Assembly (NCBI GenBank): GCA_963702535.1
Contig: CAVPDG010000031.1
Coordinates: forward strand, 1 to 64,000
Direction of reading: 5' to 3'
Length of the DNA stretch: 64,000 bases
Source: CAVPDG01 sp963702535
Lineage (GTDB): Bacteria; Chloroflexota; Anaerolineae; Anaerolineales; UBA4823
Program-made: the position numbers and the translations under genes
Notes under the pieces: generated by a model
Seen by the model: the letters and a program-made list of their open reading frames with translations, nothing else
Database searches by the model: none
What the model was told of the DNA's origin: nothing
Part shown: positions 46,379 to 56,093 of the stretch, one piece after another
Numbering within the stretch: the first letter of the stretch is position 1
How the letters are laid out: every line of letters starts with the position of its first letter

Positions 46379-47293
46379 CTATAGCCCGAACTGCTTGGTG
46401 TTGATCCAGTCGCTCTTGATCAGCGACCACCAGTCGACCGCCAGGGAGCGCAGGACGTATTCGTAGGGCAGCCAGCCGTAGCCGTCCTCGCCCCAATCCA
46501 CGCCCCACGAGTTGCGGATCAGGATGGCGCCTGTCGTCTCTGCGCCGCCGGGGGCGTTGTTCTTGATCTTCTTCTTATCATCGTAGCCCACCGCCACCAC
46601 GGCATGACCGCCTACCACGCTCTCCTTGGTCACCGGGAAGGGGATGGCGCCGGTTTTGTTCGCCTGGGAGTAGGAGCTATACACGGTGAAGCCAAACATC
46701 TGCGGCAGCCCGGCTGCCAGGTAGGTCTTGATCCTGGTTAGCAATGTGGCGGGGGCGGTTCCGGGCGGGTCGAGACGGTAGTAGCTGATCGTTTGGAAGT
46801 TCTTGGCGAAGGCATACAGGAAGCTGGTGGGCTCTTCATCGAACTTGGCGATGTCGTAGGGCCAGTAGTTCTCGGGCGGCACGCCGAAGAGCACCAGGGC
46901 GCCCATGGTGGAGCGCAGGTAAGCGCCGGTATCGCCGGTCCAGCCCAGCAGGTTGCGCGTAGCCTTGTAGAGGAAGAGGCGCGAGGCGTTGGTGTAGCTG
47001 CCGAAGGCGCGGCGCTCGAAGTACTCCAGGATGCCTACGCCAGCATTGGCGGTGCAGGAGCCGAGCGCTCCCTGGTCCTCGACTGCTGAGCACCACGAAC
47101 GCAGGTCCACCTTGGTTGCCAGCCCGGTTTTGACCGGCTTGCCCACGCCCACATCGGTGAGCATCTCCTTGATGCTGTGGGTCTCGCCGGAGAGCTGCAG
47201 CTTCTGCGAGACCACGTCGACATCCGGCGTGAAATCGCGGAAGTCGGGGTAGTCGGGCAGCCATCCCAGTTTTGCCATACTTGTGATTGTCAT
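46379..47293 (-). CDS. Papain-like (C1A) cysteine peptidase
   Basis: A 304-residue protein starting at ATG 47293 (AGGAGG nine bases upstream). The oxyanion Gln and catalytic Cys are in EDQGALGSCTANA (Gln74, Cys80), His230 is in GGHAVVAVGYDD and Asn261 in LIRNSWGVDWGEDGYGWLPY. No signal peptide is seen; the N-terminal LGWLPDYPDFRDF is typical of bacterial and archaeal C1A proteins. The catalytic triad is complete. Converges with the hydrogenase operon, ending 6 bases from it. Role unknown. Confidence 0.9.
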   Translation of the reverse strand: MTITSMAKLGWLPDYPDFRDFTPDVDVVSQKLQLSGETHSIKEMLTDVGVGKPVKTGLATKVDLRSWCSAVEDQGALGSCTANAGVGILEYFERRAFGSYTNASRLFLYKATRNLLGWTGDTGAYLRSTMGALVLFGVPPENYWPYDIAKFDEEPTSFLYAFAKNFQTISYYRLDPPGTAPATLLTRIKTYLAAGLPQMFGFTVYSSYSQANKTGAIPFPVTKESVVGGHAVVAVGYDDKKKIKNNAPGGAETTGAILIRNSWGVDWGEDGYGWLPYEYVLRSLAVDWWSLIKSDWINTKQFGL

Positions 47294-47628
47294 ACGATGT
47301 TTCCTCCTTTGCAAACGAACTATTCAATTGTAGGAGTTACGCACTTCAGAGTATTTTGGGGTGCGGAGGGATAAGGAAAATCCCTGTCAATCACCCCCGA
47401 TCATGGCAGAAATTACGCAGCTTGATGAGAATCCAACAAAAAATGGGGAGCTGTGCGGGTTAAACCCGGACAACTCCCCATTTGCAGATCAGCTTCAATC
47501 CCGCCGCGTAACTCTTCACGGCTTTATTATCGAATTATTTATCCGAATTGTCAAGATTAGTTTGGTTAAGAGATCGGTGAAATCGCGGAGCTGCACTCAC
47601 CCAAACCGCGTGCGAGGCATGGCGAGGT
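47294..47628. other. Intergenic region
   Basis: No gene. It contains the terminator of the minus-strand CDGSH gene (47443-47481) and the promoter region of the C1A peptidase. Confidence 0.5.
47443..47481 (-). terminator. Rho-independent terminator
   Basis: ATGGGGAG (47443-47450) pairs with CTCCCCAT (47474-47481), with inner stem CGGGTT/AACCCG. Five or more T follow on the minus strand. It ends the CDGSH-protein transcript. Confidence 0.8.
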
Positions 47629-48105
47629 CTATTCTGAGGTGGTGAAGCCGGTGCGGCGGTGGGTGTTGTCGCAGAAGGGGCGATTGGCGCTGTGACCGCA
47701 GCGGCAGAGCACTGCACGGGTCAGGCGGCGCACGCTGCCGTCCTGGTCGATGATCTGCAGGTCGCCGCGCACCCACAGCGGACCGTCGCGCCGCGCCTGG
47801 ATGGTGGTGGGCGCGGCGCCTTGCTCTTGCTCGCCGCCGTCCAGGCGCTCGTAGCGCAGGGCGCTGGTGGGGCAGCGCTGCACCACCTCGGCGATCTCGT
47901 CCGCGGAGGCGGCGCTGACGTCTACCCACGGGCGGCGCTCGTTATCGAAGACTTGCGGCAAGCCCTGCAGGCAGCGGGCGCTGTGGATGCAAAGTTGCGG
48001 CTCCCAATAAACGACGATCTGCTCGTTGCGGTACTCGCGCGCCACGCCGCTGTGCTTGCGCTGCTCGGGTTGGGGGTTGGGGGGTACGGTCACATGAACC
48101 TCCAT
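47629..48105 (-). CDS. Fused Fer4-like and CDGSH iron-sulfur protein
   Basis: A 158-residue protein. The N-terminal divergent [Fe-S] domain (VVYWEPQLCIHSARCLQGLP; VVQRCPTSAL) resembles Fer4_19. The C-terminal CDGSH-type zinc-finger-like [2Fe-2S] domain has CRCGHSANRPFCDNTH, in which the three Cys and the His ligand are all present. Such fusions occur in bacteria and carry one cluster per domain; electron or cluster transfer is the likely role. ATG 48105 is followed by an in-frame GTG with its own GGAGG, an alternative start. Confidence 0.85.
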   Translation of the reverse strand: MEVHVTVPPNPQPEQRKHSGVAREYRNEQIVVYWEPQLCIHSARCLQGLPQVFDNERRPWVDVSAASADEIAEVVQRCPTSALRYERLDGGEQEQGAAPTTIQARRDGPLWVRGDLQIIDQDGSVRRLTRAVLCRCGHSANRPFCDNTHRRTGFTTSE

Positions 48106-48146
48106 TTGGCTACCGGCTCTTGGAACGATGGTTATTCAGAAAAATT

Positions 48147-48244
48147 GGACACGGATATTACGGATAACACGGATGATTTTCAGATAAAAACGGTGCAACC
48201 GGCAAACAAAAAATGATCCGTACCATCCGTGTTTATCCGTGTCC
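48147..48244. repeat. Large imperfect inverted repeat (REP-like)
   Basis: GGACACGGAT...ACGGAT...CACGGATGAT on the left (48147-48176) mirrors ATGATCCGT...ATCCGTG...ATCCGTGTCC on the right (ending 48244). Several 6-10 bp arms are arranged symmetrically around a 40-base centre. Similar ATCCGTGTTxATCCGTGTCC palindromes are scattered in many bacterial genomes as intergenic repeats. Confidence 0.65.
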
Positions 48245-48258
48245 CAAAGAGGATTTTT

Positions 48259-49195
48259 TCAACGGATGAAAGTGCCGCTGTGCAGGTCGCGCAGCGTGTC
48301 TTCGATCTCTTCACGCGTGTTCATCACAAAGGGACCGTAGCGCACGATGGGCTCGTGCAGGGCGCGACCCAGGAAGACGAGGAAACGGGCTTTTTCGGAG
48401 GCGGTGCGCGCCAGCAGGCGCTCGCCATCGCCGAAGACGAGCAGCTTGGGGGCAGCCAGCCAGCCCTCTTCCTGAAGCTCGGCGGCAGGCACGCTGTAAC
48501 CCAGCGGGGCGGCGGGCAAGGGCGAGCTGAGCGGCATCTCGTCGCCGGGGGGCGGCGGCTCCTCGAAGGACGCCGCGCCGCGGAAGAGGTATGCCAGGAC
48601 GGTCTGTCCACGCTCGACCGGCAGGGAGAAAGTGGAACTCGGCGGGCAGCTCAACGTCCATGTAGACCGGGTCGGCGGCGATGCCCACCACGGGTCCGAG
48701 CTCGCCATCCAGCTCGCCGGCGATCAGGCGCACGGTGGAGCCATCCTTGCGCTGCAGGATGGGGACCTTCCTGGCGGGGATCTCCTGGTAGGCGGGACGG
48801 GTCATCTTCAGGTAGGCGGGCAGGTTGACCCACAACTGGAAACCCTCCATCTTGCCGTTGACGCCTTTGGGCATCTCCTCGTGCAGGATGCCGCTGCCGG
48901 CGGTCATCCACTGCACGTCGCCCGCACCGATGACGCCGGAGTTGCCGAGGCTGTCGCGGTGGGCGACGGCGCCTTCCAGCATATAAGTGACGGTCTCGAT
49001 GCCGCGGTGGGGGTGGGTGGGGAAACCGGCGAGATAGTCGGCGGGGTTATCCGATCCGAAGTGGTCGAAGAGCAGGAAGGGGTCGGGGAAATCCAGCAGG
49101 TAAGTGGGGAAGCTGCGCTTCAGGCGCACGCCGGCGCCTTCAAGGACATTTTGCGGGTGCACCACCTGGCGCACGGGGCAGGTTGTGAGGCTCAT
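48259..49195 (-). CDS. Pirin family cupin protein (one frameshift)
   Basis: About 311 residues. The N-terminal cupin has FDHFGSDNPADYLAGFPTHP HRGIETVTYMLEGAVAHRDS-like motifs (metal ligands in HPHRGIETVTY, and E and H in GSGILHEEMP). The frame changes near 48633; the second half reads LPVERGQTVLAYLFRGAASF and GDGERLLARTASEKARFLVF, ending GPFVMNTREEIEDTLRDLHS. Removing one T from the coding run restores it. Pirins are metal cupins, some with quercetinase activity, others co-regulators. Physiological substrate unknown. Confidence 0.85.
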
Positions 49196-49400
49196 GGTTT
49201 GCTCCTGGGCGAGAATTTACTTGCCCAATGATACCGCAGGTTAAGTGGGAATGCCGTGGAAGGTTCCGGATCCAAATATCCGAAAATCATCACGGAAAAT
49301 CCCAATGAGCCATACCGCAGAACGAGGTGAGGATCGATAATATCGGGTAAAATTACACGAATACCGGCAGGGCAATCCACTCTACTGGAGGCAATCGGCT

Positions 49401-50339
49401 TTGGCGAGATACCGCATCATTGTCAATCCCATATCGGGGCGGGGGGCGGGCGAGCGCTCGATCCCGGCGATCCGCCAGCACCTGGAGAGCCTGGGGCAGG
49501 AGTATGAGCTGCTGCAAACGGAGCGACCCGGGCACGCCATCACGCTGGCGCAGCAGGCGGCAGAATCCGGTTTTGCCGCGGTGATCGGCGTGGGGGGCGA
49601 CGGCACCGCCAACGAGATCATCAACGGGCTGATGCAAGCCAGGCAAAATGGGGCTGGTTCGACCGCCATGGGCATGCTGGCAGTGGGCAGGGGCAACGAT
49701 TTCGCCTTCGGGATGGGCATCCCCGCCGGGCTGGAGGCGGGCTTCCCGGCGCTGACCCGGGATTACCGCAGAAAGATCGATATCGGGGTCGCCGTGGGCG
49801 GGGATTACCCGCAGGGGCGCTACTTCGGCAACGGGGTGGGCATCGGCTTCGACGCCGTGGTGGGCTTCGAGGCGCTTAAGATGACACGCCTGACCGGTTT
49901 CCTCTCCTACATCGTGGCGGCGCTGAAGACGATCTTCCTGTACTTCAAGGCGCCGACGGTGCGCATCGAGTATGACGGGCAGGCGCTGGAGTTGCCGGCG
50001 CTGATGGTTTCGATTATGAACGGCAGGCGCATGGGCGGCGGCTTTATGATGGCGCCGCAGGGCAATCCGACCGACGGATTGCTGGATTTGTGCATCGCGC
50101 GGCAGGTGAGCCGCGGGCGCATCTTCACCCTCATCCCTCATTTCATGAAAGGCGACCAGGCGACGCAGGAGCCGATCAGCACGGCGCGGGCGCGCCGGGT
50201 GACGGTAACGGCGGTAGCGGGCGCGCTGCCAGCCCACGCCGACGGCGAGACGCTGTGCATGGCGGGCGAGCGGCTGGAGATCGAGCTGCTGCCGCAGCAG
50301 CTCGACCTGATCTGCCCGGCGCCGGAGGAGCAGGTATGA
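49401..50339 (+). CDS. Diacylglycerol kinase / lipid kinase (YegS-DagK family)
   Basis: A 312-residue protein with a TTG start (49401), supported by GGAGG about 9 bases upstream and by family alignment of MARYRIIVNPISGRGAGE. Catalytic core motif GVGGDGTANEIINGL; VGRGNDFAFGMGIP and NGVGIGFDAVVGFEALK follow. The C-terminal NGRRMGGGFMMAPQGNPTDG is typical. Phosphorylates diacylglycerol or related lipids on the cytoplasmic membrane face. Its TGA overlaps the next start (ATGA), so it is translationally coupled with PlsC. Confidence 0.9.
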   Translation: MARYRIIVNPISGRGAGERSIPAIRQHLESLGQEYELLQTERPGHAITLAQQAAESGFAAVIGVGGDGTANEIINGLMQARQNGAGSTAMGMLAVGRGNDFAFGMGIPAGLEAGFPALTRDYRRKIDIGVAVGGDYPQGRYFGNGVGIGFDAVVGFEALKMTRLTGFLSYIVAALKTIFLYFKAPTVRIEYDGQALELPALMVSIMNGRRMGGGFMMAPQGNPTDGLLDLCIARQVSRGRIFTLIPHFMKGDQATQEPISTARARRVTVTAVAGALPAHADGETLCMAGERLEIELLPQQLDLICPAPEEQV

Positions 50340-51008
50340 GCCTGGCGAATACGGTGGTGAGCACCACCATCAAAGGGCTGACGCGCATGCTGTGCCGTAT
50401 CGACGCCAGCCAGCTCAACCAGGTGCCGCAGGAGGGTCCGCTGCTGCTGGTTGCCAACCACGTCAACTTCCTGGATGCGCCGGTGGTCTACACTCACCTG
50501 CAGCCGCGCCCGGTGACGGGGTTCGTCAAGGCGGAGACGTGGGAGAACCCGGTGATGGGGCTGTTGTTCAACGTGTGGGGAGGCATCCCCATCCGGCGCG
50601 GCGAGCCCGACCTGGCGGCGCTGGAGATGGCGTTGGAGGCGCTGCGCCAGGGGAAGATCGTGGCGGTAGCGCCCGAAGGGACGCGCAGCGGCGACGGGCG
50701 CATGCAGCGCGGTTACCCGGGCATTGTGGTGCTGGCGATGCGCAGCGGCGCGCCGCTGCTGCCGATTGCGTACTACGGCGGAGAGAGCTTCCGCGATAAC
50801 CTCTCCCGCCTGCGGCGCACCGATTTCCATATCACCGTGGGGCGACCGTTCACCCTCGACATTCACGGGCAGAAGGTGATCGCGCCCGCTGCGCCAGGTG
50901 ATCACGGACGAGATCATGTACCAGATCGCCGCGCTGCTGCCCGAGGAATACCGCGGCGAGTACGCCGAGCTGGATGCGGCGACGGAGAAGTATTTACGAT
51001 TTATTTAG
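50336..51008 (+). CDS. plsC: 1-acyl-sn-glycerol-3-phosphate acyltransferase (one frameshift)
   Basis: About 223 residues. The acyltransferase motif NHVNFLDAP (H-x4-D) and the substrate motif VAPEGTRSGDGRM are followed by GAPLLPIAYYGGE. The frame shifts near 50890, after which it reads LRQVITDEIMYQIAALLPEE to the TAG at 51006. It acylates lysophosphatidate to phosphatidate. Coupled to the upstream diacylglycerol kinase, so the pair feeds the phosphatidate pool. Confidence 0.88.
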
Positions 51009-51021
51009 CAGCAGCGGCAAC

Positions 51022-52964
51022 TCAGGTGCGCAGGCAGACCATCTCCAGCGGCGGTATCTCCCAATCCTTGATAGCAAATTCCTCACCGGTGAACATATCG
51101 GTAAGCTTGTATCCCAGCCCATAGAGGCGCAATAAGTTTCCTGGCAGCGTTTGGGCTTCTTCGCTGAAATTGGTAAAGATCAGCGCTCGCTGGTGATTGT
51201 GCAGGCGGACGTAGCCTAATACATGCGGATTTCCCGTGTTGATGACTTGCAGCTCCTGCCCGGCGAACACCTCGTTTTGAAGGCGTAGCTGGATCAAGCG
51301 CTGCAAACCGGAGTAGATCTTCCCCTCCAGAGTTCCTGCATCGTGACGGCGGGCGAGCTTATCCCAATCAGAGAAAGGGCGATGTACCCAACGGCTGTCA
51401 GCGGCTTTGGCCGGATCATGGCGGTATGAATAATCGTTCAACATACCGATCTCATCCCCCAGGTAGATGAGCGGGATGCCGCCTACCGTTAAGATAATGC
51501 CATGGATGAGCAGGATGCGGCGGATCGCCAGATCGACCTCCCGCTGCGTTTCTTCATTCAACGCTTTTTCCAAACCGGCAAGCGAGGCGCAGGTTCCGGA
51601 GATGCGCATATCGCCTGTTTTTGGATTCTCCTGGAAGGGCAGTCCACGGGCAAAACTGCCTGGGTGGCGACCTGAGTAAAAAGCGTTCAGGAAGGCGCGG
51701 TGGTCATAGCTGTTGATGTTGAGCCTTGCTGCATCCTCGTCCGAAAATGTCCAGCCAATATCGTCATGGCAGCGCACGTAATTCACCCATGCGGTTCCCT
51801 CGGGCAGCTTGAAGCGCTGGCGCAGCGCTTGGTCTAGTAAATTCACTTCACGCGTCGCCAGGGTATTCCACAGCAAAGCCATCAGCAACGGATTGTACGA
51901 TAGCTGGCACTCATCCGGGCGAATATACTTGATGACATCGTCCGGGTGGACGATCGCCTCAGATTTAAAAAGCAGAGCCGGACAGACGATGCGGGCGATA
52001 GCGTTGTATGCCTGGATCAGCAGGTGCGCCTGAGGCAAGTTTTCACTGCTGGTGCCGATCTGCTTCCAAATAAACGCCACCGCGTCCAGGCGCAAGACCT
52101 CGACCCCCAGGTTTGCCAGGAAAAGCATCTCTCCCACCATCTGGTTGAATACGACCGGGTTGGCATAATTCAAGTCCCACTGGTACGAATGGAAAGTGGT
52201 CCACACCCAACGATCGATCTCTTTGCGATAGGTGAACGCGCCGGGGTGCTCGTCTGGGAAGATCTCGCGCATATTCTGCTCATAGGTATCGGGCATACTC
52301 CGGTCCGAGAAGAAAAAGAAGTATTCCTGGTAATCCGGCTCGCCAGCCAGGGCGCGCTGCGCCCACTCATGCTCATCCGCTGTGTGGTTGAAAACCAGGT
52401 CCAGCACAAGGCTGATACCTTCACGGCGCAGATCTTTTGCCAGGTTGACCAGGTCTTGCGTATCGCCCAGCGCAACATCGACGTGACGATAACTACTGAC
52501 GGCATAGCCGCCATCGTTTTCATCCGCCGGTACCTGAAAGAGCGGCATGAGGTGCAGGTATGTGAGCCCCAGCTCTTTGAAATAGGGGATCTTGGAGCGC
52601 ATCTTTTTCAGGCTGCCGGAAAACAGGTTCACATAACAAACTCCACCCAACATGCGGTGTGAATAGAACCAGTCTGGATGCGCTTCCCGAATGGCATCTA
52701 ATTGCTTGAGCTCTGCAGAACGCTCAACCCAGGCAGATGCCATCCCGTTCAGCAGCTCTTCCAGGTGATAGAAAAAATCGTATTGCTGACCGTATAATTC
52801 GTAGAGCAAGCGGAACAGGCTGGGGAAGTTGATCGCCAGCCGGCGGCAATACTCCTGCCATCCTTGCGCATCTTTCTCGGCGATGGATTGATAACGTTCC
52901 CTCAACCGGGAAGGAGGCGGTTCAGCGTGACCTGCGCCTGTCTTTCCAACCAGCGATCATTCAT
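51022..52964 (-). CDS. Amylosucrase-like GH13 enzyme (one frameshift near its start)
   Basis: About 647 residues from ATG 52964; MNDRWLERQAQVTLNRLLP shifts near 52908 into RLRERYQSIAEKDAQGWQEY. In the long frame (from 52905) the helical N-domain is followed by the TIM barrel. The nucleophile is Asp274 (VEVLRLDAVAFIW), the acid/base Glu316 (LLFKSEAIVHP), with HDD at 380-382 (VRCHDDIGWTF) and DLVFNHTADEHEW. Overall pattern matches GH13_4 amylosucrase/sucrose hydrolase, which splits sucrose and may build alpha-1,4-glucan. Last gene of the 64-51 kb operon. Confidence 0.85.
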
Positions 52965-52982
52965 ACCTGTCACCTGTCTAAT

Positions 52983-54329
52983 CTAGCTTGCAAGACCATT
53001 TCCGGCGATCACCTGCTGATACCAGTAATAACTTTGGCGGGGGATACGCTCGAGTGTGTCATGATCAACACGTATCAGACCAAAGCGCGGCGTGTACCCT
53101 TCCGACCACTCAAAATTGTCGAACAGGCTCCAAACGTAATAACCGCGCAGATTGATTCCTGCTTGGATGGCATCGTATGCAGCCGCGATATGGTCATGCA
53201 AATAATGAATACGCTCATAATCCTTAGCAAAGCCGCGGGGATCGGGGACGTCGCGGACAGCGCAGCCATTTTCTGTGATATATAGCTCGGGCAAGGTATA
53301 TCGCTGGGATAACGCAACCAGGACGCGGGTTAGCCCCTGGGGATAAATACCCCAACCCGACTCTGTATACCCGTACATGGGCAGCGTGCGGTGGGCGCTA
53401 CGACACTTGAGATAGCCCCCATTGGGGTCAAAAGCGATGGATGTAGCCCGGTAGTAATTTATGCCCAGGTAATCCAGAGGCTGTTTTATGATCTCCATAT
53501 CTCCAGCCAGGATGCGGGGCGCCATCGGACCGATCCAATCCATGTGACTCGCCGTGTATTCGCCGTTGAAGAGCGGATCGGTGAAAACCAGGGTGTCGTT
53601 TTCATAATATCGCTGCCAAGCAGCCTGGTCTTCTTCGCGATTGCTGGCGGGTTGCGAGTATTCGCTATCCAGGATGATGCCAATATTGCCGCGGTATCCA
53701 CCCTGGCGGAAAAGCTGGACAGCCTTACCGTGTGCCAGGAGCAGGTGATGGGCGGTCTGGTAAGCCTGGGAGGTATCGGCGATGCCGGGTGCCATCACCG
53801 CCTGGCCATATCCGAGGAAGGCGGTGCAACGCGGCTCATTGAAGGTCGCCCATGTATAGACGCGATCGCTCAGCTTATCAAACATCAGGCGAGCGTATTC
53901 CGCGTACCAGTCAGTCGCCTGACGGTCGGGCCAACCGCCTGCCTCGAAGATAGCCTGGGGTAAATCCCAATGGTAGAGACATCCCACCGGTTGGACACCG
54001 GCGCGTAGCAGCTCGTCCACCAACCGGTCGTAAAAACTCAGACCAGCCGGGTTGACCCGCCCATGCCCTTCGGGCAGGACGCGCGCCCAGGATATCGAAA
54101 AGCGGTAGGCTTTCAAGCCTAATGAGCGCATCAAGGCAACATCGGGTGGCATGCGGTGGTAATGATCAATGGCAACATCGCCCGTCTCGCGATTTTGCAC
54201 GTTACCGGGACGGTGCGAATACCTATCCCAAATATTTTCGCCCTTGCCGTCAGCGTTCCATGCGCCCTCAACTTGGTAGGCAGAGGTAGCGGCGCCCCAG
54301 ATAAATCCTTGCGGAAAGTTCATCTCCAT
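52983..54329 (-). CDS. Beta-glucosidase, GH1
   Basis: A 448-residue GH1 enzyme: FPQGFIWGAATSAYQVEGAW, acid/base Glu165 in TWATFNEPRC, nucleophile Glu353 in LYITENGCAV, YYVWSLFDNFEWSEGY and the C-terminal RIPRQSYYWYQQV. No signal peptide, so cytoplasmic. Hydrolyses beta-glucosides such as cellobiose after import. AAGGA precedes the ATG. It is the only beta-specific enzyme of an otherwise alpha-glucoside operon. Confidence 0.95.
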   Translation of the reverse strand: MEMNFPQGFIWGAATSAYQVEGAWNADGKGENIWDRYSHRPGNVQNRETGDVAIDHYHRMPPDVALMRSLGLKAYRFSISWARVLPEGHGRVNPAGLSFYDRLVDELLRAGVQPVGCLYHWDLPQAIFEAGGWPDRQATDWYAEYARLMFDKLSDRVYTWATFNEPRCTAFLGYGQAVMAPGIADTSQAYQTAHHLLLAHGKAVQLFRQGGYRGNIGIILDSEYSQPASNREEDQAAWQRYYENDTLVFTDPLFNGEYTASHMDWIGPMAPRILAGDMEIIKQPLDYLGINYYRATSIAFDPNGGYLKCRSAHRTLPMYGYTESGWGIYPQGLTRVLVALSQRYTLPELYITENGCAVRDVPDPRGFAKDYERIHYLHDHIAAAYDAIQAGINLRGYYVWSLFDNFEWSEGYTPRFGLIRVDHDTLERIPRQSYYWYQQVIAGNGLAS

Positions 54330-54402
54330 AAGTTATCCTTTGAAGCGGGATTGTCCAGAAAAAATGGGGTACAGGGCTCCCCATCACTTGGTGTTGCCTC
54401 CA

Positions 54403-56061
54403 TCAAGTTGCATACGTCTTGTTCTCACCACACTGATACCATCGAAATCCATAAGGCTCAAGGACGAATTCACGATCGGTTGAGATAGCCTGCTCTTCAG
54501 GAAGGCTGGTGAATAGCGAGGTTATTGAAGCCGATTGCAGCCCGATGGACGTAAGATCGATGGGATGGAAGCCGGAGGATAGGTTGTTCACCACCAGCAC
54601 GCTTTCGCCCTCTGTTTGGCGTAGGTAAGCGAGGATGGCTGGGTTGGGCAGCGGCAGAATAGACAGGCTGCCCGAGCCGAATGCAGGGTGCTGGCTGCGG
54701 ATACGCAGCGCTTGGCGTGTCCATCGGAGCAAGGAGGCGGGGTCTTTTTCCTGCTCGGCGACATTGACCTGGCGATAATCGAATTCTCCACCTTCGATTA
54801 CTGGAGCGTAAAGGTGCCCGGCGGCTGCCTGAGAAAAGCCCGCGTTTGCAGAACCGTCCCACTGCATGGGTGTACGCACGCCAATGCGGTCGTCGAGCCA
54901 GATATTATCACCCATGCCGATCTCATCGCCATAGTAAAGAAAGGGCGAGCCGATCAGGGTGAACAGTATGCTGTTGGCGACCCAAATCATGGCGGGTTGA
55001 TTGCCCAACAGCGGCGCCAGCCGGCGGCGGATGCCCAGGTTCAAGCGCATGCGCGGCTCGGGAGCGTAGATGTCCCACATCGACTTGCGCTCTTCCGGTG
55101 TGACCATTTCCAGGGTCAGCTCATCGTGATTGCGTAAAAAAGCGCCCCATTGGCAGTTTTCTGGCAGCGCAGGAGTGCGTGCCAGGATTTGCTCAAGCGG
55201 CGTGCGTTCACCTTGCGCCAGCGCCATGAATATGCGCGGCATGAGCGGGAAATGGAAATTCATGTGGAACTCGTCCCCGTCGCCGAAATAGGGGCGCACA
55301 TCCTCGGGCCACTGGTTGGCTTCAGAGAGCAGCAGCGTGCCAGGCGCATAGGCGTCCACAAAGCGGCGCAAGCGCTTCAGGTAAGCGTGAGTCTCCGGCA
55401 GGTTCTCGCAACTGGTGCCTTCGCGCTCGTACAGGTAGGGTGGCGCGTCCACGCGGATGCCGTCTGCGCCCTGGTCGATCCAGAATTGGATCACGCGCAG
55501 GACGGCGCGTTGGACTTCGGGGTTATCGTAGTTCAGGTCGGGCTGGTGGTGGAAAAAACGGTGCCAGTAAAAGGCTTTGCGGAGTGGATGGAACGTCCAA
55601 TTCGACTTCTCATAATCCAGGAAGATGATACGTGCGCTGGAGTAAATCTGGTCGGTCTTGCTCCAAACGTAGTAATCGCGGTATCGCTCATGCTTGGGAT
55701 GCTCTGGGTTACAGGAAGCCTGGAACCAGGCGTGCTGGTCCGAGGTGTGGTTTGGCACAAGCTCGACCATTATTCTTAAACCGCGGCGGTGCGCCTCATC
55801 GACCAGGAAACGAAAATCCTGCATAGCGCCATAGGGGGGGTAGAGATTATAGTGGTCGCTGACATCGTAACCGTCGTCACGCAAGGGCGAGTTCGTGATG
55901 GGCAACAGCCAGATGGTAGTTACGCCCAGCCCTTGCAGGTAATCCAGCTTCTGCGCCAATCCTTGCAGATCACCTTGCCCATCGCCATCGCTGTCGTAAA
56001 AAGCCCGGACGTAAACTTCGTAGAATACTGCGTTCTTGTACCAGTGCTGTTCGTTATTCAT
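54403..56061 (-). CDS. GH13 trehalose-synthase-like enzyme (maltose alpha-D-glucosyltransferase type)
   Basis: A 552-residue protein from ATG 56061 (TGGAGAA upstream; an in-frame TTG two codons earlier lacks a ribosome site). WYKNAVFYEVYVRAFYDSDG, LPITNSPLRDDGYDVSDHYN, nucleophile Asp in GADGIRVDAPPYLY, acid/base Glu in LLLSEANQWPED, and NHDELTLEMVTPEERKSMW follow the TreS pattern. The TreS C-terminal maltokinase domain is absent, as in short TreS forms. Interconverts maltose and trehalose, or acts as an alpha-glucosidase of this subfamily. Confidence 0.82.
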   Translation of the reverse strand: MNNEQHWYKNAVFYEVYVRAFYDSDGDGQGDLQGLAQKLDYLQGLGVTTIWLLPITNSPLRDDGYDVSDHYNLYPPYGAMQDFRFLVDEAHRRGLRIMVELVPNHTSDQHAWFQASCNPEHPKHERYRDYYVWSKTDQIYSSARIIFLDYEKSNWTFHPLRKAFYWHRFFHHQPDLNYDNPEVQRAVLRVIQFWIDQGADGIRVDAPPYLYEREGTSCENLPETHAYLKRLRRFVDAYAPGTLLLSEANQWPEDVRPYFGDGDEFHMNFHFPLMPRIFMALAQGERTPLEQILARTPALPENCQWGAFLRNHDELTLEMVTPEERKSMWDIYAPEPRMRLNLGIRRRLAPLLGNQPAMIWVANSILFTLIGSPFLYYGDEIGMGDNIWLDDRIGVRTPMQWDGSANAGFSQAAAGHLYAPVIEGGEFDYRQVNVAEQEKDPASLLRWTRQALRIRSQHPAFGSGSLSILPLPNPAILAYLRQTEGESVLVVNNLSSGFHPIDLTSIGLQSASITSLFTSLPEEQAISTDREFVLEPYGFRWYQCGENKTYAT

Positions 56062-56093
56062 AGCCAATTCTCCAGGGATGAGGTGCGCGGGGA

